The position numbers and the translations under genes are program-made. From contig MHJY01000031.1 of NCBI GenBank assembly GCA_001818235.1, forward strand, positions 1-36,295: 36,295 nucleotides of DNA. Reading direction: 5' to 3'. The notes beneath the pieces are model-generated. The model did not search any database and was not told the origin of the DNA. It saw only the letters and a list, made by a program, of their open reading frames with translations. Of the stretch, positions 32,727-36,295 are shown piece by piece. Source of the stretch: Candidatus Jacksonbacteria bacterium RIFOXYB2_FULL_44_15. Its GTDB lineage: Bacteria; Patescibacteriota; Patescibacteriia; UBA9629. How positions within the stretch are numbered: position 1 is the stretch's first letter; each line of letters starts with the position of its first letter.

Positions 32727-33875
32727 ATGACACACATATCTTTAGCTCATCCAGATATTACCCGACGAGAAATCAAAGCCGTTAATCAAGTTTTAACCTC
32801 TGGCCGCCTGGCCATGGGGCCATTTACGCAAAAATTTGAGCAGGCGATGGCTGATTATATCGGCGTTAAGCACGCCGTCGCCGTGAATAACGGAACCGCG
32901 GGCTTGCATTTATTAATCAAAATCCTCGACCTGCGCGACGGCGACGAAGTGATTACGTCGCCATTCAGTTTTATCGCTTCCGCCAACGCGCCCATATTTG
33001 AACGCGCCGAACCGATTTTTTGCGACATTGACCCGAAAACGCTTTGCCTTAATCCGGCTAAAATTGAAGCCAAAATCACTTCCAAAACCAAGGCCATCTT
33101 GGCAATTGATGTTTTTGGACATCCCTGCGATTGGACTGCCCTCCAAAAAATCGCCTCTAAACACAAGCTTTTTTTGATTGAAGATTCCTGCGAAGCGCTG
33201 GGCTCGACTTGGCATGGAAAAAAATGCGGCTCTTTCGGCATAGCCGGCGTTTTAGCCTTTTATCCGAATAAGCAAATCACGACCGGCGAAGGGGGTATGA
33301 TTGTAACAAATAGCTCACGAATCGCCAAATTAGCGCGTGCTTTGCGTAATCAAGGCCGTTTACACTCCGCATGGCTTAAACATGACATCTTGGGGTATAA
33401 TTACCGCCTAGACGAAATGAGCGCGGCTCTAGGAGCTGTCCAAATGAGTCGGTTAGGCGAGATATTGTCAAAAAGAGCTAAAATTGCTAGGCTTTATCAG
33501 ACAGAATTGACTAAGTTAAATTCTGAGTTAATCGTGCAAAGACTTTCGCCCTTGGAGCTTCCCGAAAGCGCACTGGGAGCCACAGTCAGCTGGTTTGTGT
33601 ACGTAATCAGGCTGGCCGCTGGTACCAAAATAGCCCAGCGAAACGCGGTTTTATCCACGCTGAACCGCCGTGGCATTGAAAGCCGGAACTATTTTCCGCC
33701 AATCCATTTACAGCCTTACTATCAAAAGACGTTCAAATATCAAGCCGGTGACTTTCCAATCACCGAGCAAATTTCGGCCCGGACAATCGCTTTGCCTTTT
33801 CATCATAAGTTGACAAAAACGCAAATAGTTTATATCGTACACTTGATCAAACAAATCTTAACGGCCAAGCATTAA
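32727..33875 (+). CDS. DegT/DnrJ/EryC1/StrS aminotransferase (PglE-like candidate)
   Basis: A PLP-dependent sugar aminotransferase of 382 residues with PLP lysine K182 in FYPNKQITTGEGG, VNNGTAGLHLLI, SPFSFIASANAPIF and IEDSCEALGS. It differs from PseC upstream and from RfbH (which has His). Located between a PglC-like transferase and a WbpM/PglF-type dehydratase, it probably aminates UDP-4-keto-6-deoxy-GlcNAc at C4 to give a bacillosamine precursor. A role with another keto sugar in the window cannot be excluded. Composition is more G/C-rich (31 G/C in the 60 bases from 32881) than the nonulosonic block. Confidence 0.88.
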   Translation: MTHISLAHPDITRREIKAVNQVLTSGRLAMGPFTQKFEQAMADYIGVKHAVAVNNGTAGLHLLIKILDLRDGDEVITSPFSFIASANAPIFERAEPIFCDIDPKTLCLNPAKIEAKITSKTKAILAIDVFGHPCDWTALQKIASKHKLFLIEDSCEALGSTWHGKKCGSFGIAGVLAFYPNKQITTGEGGMIVTNSSRIAKLARALRNQGRLHSAWLKHDILGYNYRLDEMSAALGAVQMSRLGEILSKRAKIARLYQTELTKLNSELIVQRLSPLELPESALGATVSWFVYVIRLAAGTKIAQRNAVLSTLNRRGIESRNYFPPIHLQPYYQKTFKYQAGDFPITEQISARTIALPFHHKLTKTQIVYIVHLIKQILTAKH

Positions 33876-33882
33876 TTGCACC

Positions 33883-34764
33883 ATGACCCAATCCAACTAC
33901 GAAGAAATTAATTTAGCCGACTATATCCGCACTTTACTCATTCACTGGAAACTAATAACAGCCGTGACTCTTGTGTTGATGCTTTTAGGTTTGATTATTA
34001 ATAATTCCCAATGGGAGGCAGTCACTTCTACATACCAAAGTACTGGAACAATCAAAATAGGACAAATTAACGGTGCGTTGATTGACCCGGACGGAAGCGA
34101 AGCCAAAAAACTCTTAACTTTGGACACGGCATCAGATATTTTACAAAAGTTAAATCCATCAGCAAACACGCCTGGGCAGACAGCAACAGAACAATTATTA
34201 AGCCGAACCAATATCTCCAGCGCTGGCTCACCGAATAATTTCTTGACTGTTACTTATCAGGATCAAAATCCGAAGCGAGCTTGGCAAGTTACAAACGCCT
34301 GGTTGAGCGCAATTCTCGAAAATCAGCAAGGCCTTTATAAACAGCAAGATTTGATACGCACCGCAAAAATCAATGAATTAAACAGACAATTAACTCTTTT
34401 AACGGCTCGATTGGAAAAAATCGAAAATATATTTGATGCGGTGCTTACCTCTTCGCCAACCATTAATCTTAAAACCGACAGCGGCATCTTGTCGGAAATA
34501 CTGGCTTTACGCACCGCCATCGTGACGAAAATTGACGCGAATGACCAAGAAATCAGCAACTACCGACTCAATCGTCTCTCAGACAGCCAAAGCCAAATAA
34601 TTTCTCTGCCGCTCTTGCCGGATACTCCGCTACCGACAGTAGGTCAGGTTGCGCCGCTTTTAGTGCTTTCTATCTTCGCCGGCATTGGACTGCTCTTGGG
34701 CGCATTGGCCGCCTTAATAGTAGAATGGTGGAAAAAAAATATGATAAAATTAAAATCAGCCTAA
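33883..34764 (+). CDS. Wzz-type chain length determinant protein
   Basis: The 293-residue protein has two membrane helices, at about 20-42 (WKLITAVTLVLMLLGLII) and 257-285 (VAPLLVLSIFAGIGLLLGAL), flanking an extracytoplasmic domain of 200 residues. A helical stretch, residues 150-215, probably forms a coiled coil. The proline-rich LLPDTPLPTVGQVAP before the second helix is the Wzz motif, and the first residues ISLADYIRTL-like (INLADYIRTLLIHW) match the N-terminal signature. There is no tyrosine kinase domain. Such proteins control polymer length in Wzy-dependent pathways, so finding one with Wzm/Wzt is notable. Confidence 0.85.
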   Translation: MTQSNYEEINLADYIRTLLIHWKLITAVTLVLMLLGLIINNSQWEAVTSTYQSTGTIKIGQINGALIDPDGSEAKKLLTLDTASDILQKLNPSANTPGQTATEQLLSRTNISSAGSPNNFLTVTYQDQNPKRAWQVTNAWLSAILENQQGLYKQQDLIRTAKINELNRQLTLLTARLEKIENIFDAVLTSSPTINLKTDSGILSEILALRTAIVTKIDANDQEISNYRLNRLSDSQSQIISLPLLPDTPLPTVGQVAPLLVLSIFAGIGLLLGALAALIVEWWKKNMIKLKSA

Positions 34765-34767
34765 ATT

Positions 34768-36295
34768 ATGAAGCTGATAGCATTTTTAAAAGAAAAAATG
34801 AAAATAGAGCGAACCGCGAAAACTCGGTTTATTTTTTTCTTGGTCAGCGACGCTATTCTGATCGCAAGCGCTGTCTATTTAGGATTTGCCTTGCGATTTG
34901 AATTCGTCGTGCCGGCCATTCATCTCAAAGCCCTGCCGGTGTACATCGCGCTTTGCGTCGTAGTCTTACTCCCGCTGTACTATTATGAACGTTTATATTA
35001 TTTTACCTGGGGCTATGTGAGCATTTCTAATCTGATTAACATAGTTAAAGCGCTGACCTTTGGTTTTTTAATATTTGGTCTACTGCTTTTCTTGGGCCGC
35101 GAAAACGACCTAGCCAATCGTCTACCTCGCTCTATCATCATAATCGATTATATTTTAATATTTACTTTTACCAGCGCCTTGCGCCTGTCCAAAAGACTTT
35201 ACAGCGAGCTATCCAATAAAATTCCCGGCGGACACAATCGAAAAATTTTAATTATCGGCGCCGGAGACGCGGCCGAACAACTGATCCGCAGTATCAAACA
35301 AACTGCTGATTACCCTTTTCGCGTCGCCGGAGTTCTGGATGACAATGAATTAAAACAAAAAACCAATATTCATAACATTCCGGTAATGGGACGGATCGTT
35401 GATTTGCCCAAAATTAAAAAACGTGAAGGGATAAACGGAATTATCATCGCGATTCCTTCTGCCGAAGCCGGCCAAATTAAACAAATTACCGAATTGGCGC
35501 AAAAAAACGGCATAAATTACATCAAAATTTTGCCGTCGCTGGCGGAATTCATCAATGATCGAATTTCTCTGCGCGACATCCGCGATATTAATGTCGAGGA
35601 TTTGTTAGGACGCAAAAAAATTGACATCTCGTTTAATGAAATTAAAAAATTAGTCGCCGGACAGCGGGTCTTAATTACCGGTGCCGCCGGCTCAATCGGT
35701 TTTGAACTGGTAAAACAAATATGTAAATTCTCACCGGAACACATTATTGCCCTGGATATGGACGAAACCGGCATTTTCCGTGTAGAAAATTACCTCGCCG
35801 GCACAAGCCTTTCTTACCAAGCTCACGTCATTAATATACTTAATAAAAATAAACTTGATACCATTCTAAATCGAGAAAAACCAAGTTTAATTTTCCACGC
35901 GGCCGCTTATAAACATGTAAAGTTGATGGAAACGCATCCTGACGAAGCGATTATCAACAACATTTTAGGAACCTGGAATTTAGCTCAATCAGCCCATAAA
36001 AATCAAGTGGAAAAATTTATTTTTATTTCGACCGACAAAGCAGTCAACCCTTCTTCAGTAATGGGAATGACCAAGAGATTGGCGGAGATGTTAACACTTT
36101 ATTATAATCAGGGAACCAAGTTTATCTCCGTGCGTTTTGGGAATGTCTTGGGATCGCGCGGGTCAGTAGTGCCTATTTTTAAAGAGCAAATCTTGGCTGG
36201 CGGGCCGGTGACCATCACCCATCCGGAAATGCAACGTTACTTTATGGTGCCCTCGGAAGCGATCCTTTTAGTGTTACAAGCGGCGGCTTTCGGGC
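34768..36295 (+). CDS. Membrane-bound nucleotide-sugar 4,6-dehydratase, WbpM/PglF/CapD type (3' partial)
   Basis: The frame opens at ATG 34768 and runs off the end (509 codons, no stop). The first about 140 residues hold four hydrophobic helices. A first Rossmann-like CoA-binding-type domain starts near residue 159 (ILIIGAGDAAEQL), and the catalytic SDR domain near residue 300 (VLITGAAGSIGFEL). The active site reads FISTDKAVNPSSVMGMTKR: the usual Tyr is replaced by Met (MxxxK), as in WbpM and its relatives. It would make UDP-4-keto-6-deoxy-GlcNAc, feeding the DegT aminotransferase two genes upstream. About 100 residues of the normal C-terminus are probably missing beyond the window. Confidence 0.92.
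   Translation, partial: MKLIAFLKEKMKIERTAKTRFIFFLVSDAILIASAVYLGFALRFEFVVPAIHLKALPVYIALCVVVLLPLYYYERLYYFTWGYVSISNLINIVKALTFGFLIFGLLLFLGRENDLANRLPRSIIIIDYILIFTFTSALRLSKRLYSELSNKIPGGHNRKILIIGAGDAAEQLIRSIKQTADYPFRVAGVLDDNELKQKTNIHNIPVMGRIVDLPKIKKREGINGIIIAIPSAEAGQIKQITELAQKNGINYIKILPSLAEFINDRISLRDIRDINVEDLLGRKKIDISFNEIKKLVAGQRVLITGAAGSIGFELVKQICKFSPEHIIALDMDETGIFRVENYLAGTSLSYQAHVINILNKNKLDTILNREKPSLIFHAAAYKHVKLMETHPDEAIINNILGTWNLAQSAHKNQVEKFIFISTDKAVNPSSVMGMTKRLAEMLTLYYNQGTKFISVRFGNVLGSRGSVVPIFKEQILAGGPVTITHPEMQRYFMVPSEAILLVLQAAAFG

Noticed and set aside
32855-33241. Minus-strand open frames of 100-128 codons opposite the DegT aminotransferase gene.
   Set aside because: No recognisable domain, and they are antisense to a strongly conserved gene; the codon structure of the + strand explains them.
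34335-35774. Minus-strand frames opposite the Wzz-like and WbpM-type genes.
   Set aside because: They are short, without domains, and opposite well-supported genes.

Overview
The window is one continuous surface-polysaccharide gene cluster. I count 36 protein genes, all on the + strand, and both end genes run off the window. I see no rRNA, tRNA, transposase, integrase or CRISPR array, and the longest gap between genes is under 100 bp. Stop codons are mixed TAA/TAG/TGA with no in-frame TGA, so the standard bacterial code applies. Almost no start codon has a Shine-Dalgarno core; starts sit in A/T-rich contexts such as attATG. GC is uneven: single 60-base lines I counted ranged from about 22% to 62%, and it is probably near 40% overall. 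Lack of Shine-Dalgarno sites, tight packing and a short GTCATTCCCGC-type hairpin fit a candidate-phylum bacterium (Patescibacteria/CPR or similar). That placement is inference; no phylogenetic marker gene is present.

Layout. (1) 3-3004: end of a GDP-L-fucose synthase gene, then an ABC glycan exporter (Wzm permease and Wzt ATPase with a C-terminal glycan-binding domain). (2) 3047-7183: pseudaminic-acid-type start (PseB, PseC), then WbqC-like, formyltransferase-like and PIG-L deacetylase proteins, which look like an N-acyl remodelling set. (3) 7185-15046: the most unusual block. It holds a Gfo/Idh oxidoreductase, a SpsF-type cytidylyltransferase, adenine phosphoribosyltransferase overlapping an MTA/SAH nucleosidase, a class-III aminotransferase, a SAM methyltransferase, a radical SAM/SPASM protein, a NeuB-type synthase and a GNAT acetyltransferase. 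It reads as a nonulosonic acid pathway with its own SAM by-product salvage pair; no PseG is visible. A probable radical SAM remnant follows at 15058-15138. (4) 15143-22098: TIM-barrel protein, a large GT-B-like surface-carbohydrate protein, two methyltransferases, an alpha/alpha-toroid protein, a GT4 glycosyltransferase and a UDP-GlcNAc 2-epimerase. (5) 22173-26384: CDP-3,6-dideoxyhexose pathway (RfbG, RfbF, an SDR, RfbH), preceded by the best promoter candidate. (6) 26374-32054: GT-A glycosyltransferase, methyltransferase, O-antigen polymerase/ligase-like membrane protein, GT4 glycosyltransferase, and a tandem acyltransferase fusion. (7) 32023-36295: initiating sugar phosphotransferase, DegT aminotransferase, Wzz-like protein and a partial WbpM/PglF-type dehydratase, which together look like a bacillosamine-type initiation module.

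Taken together, the genes would make several activated deoxy and amino sugars (GDP-fucose, a formylated or acetylated nonulosonic acid, a CDP-3,6-dideoxyhexose, UDP-ManNAc, a 4-amino-6-deoxy sugar). They would then assemble these on undecaprenyl phosphate, methylate and acylate the chain, and export it. Export genes are mixed: ABC transporter genes (Wzm/Wzt) coexist with Wzz- and Wzy/WaaL-type genes, and no Wzx flippase is seen.
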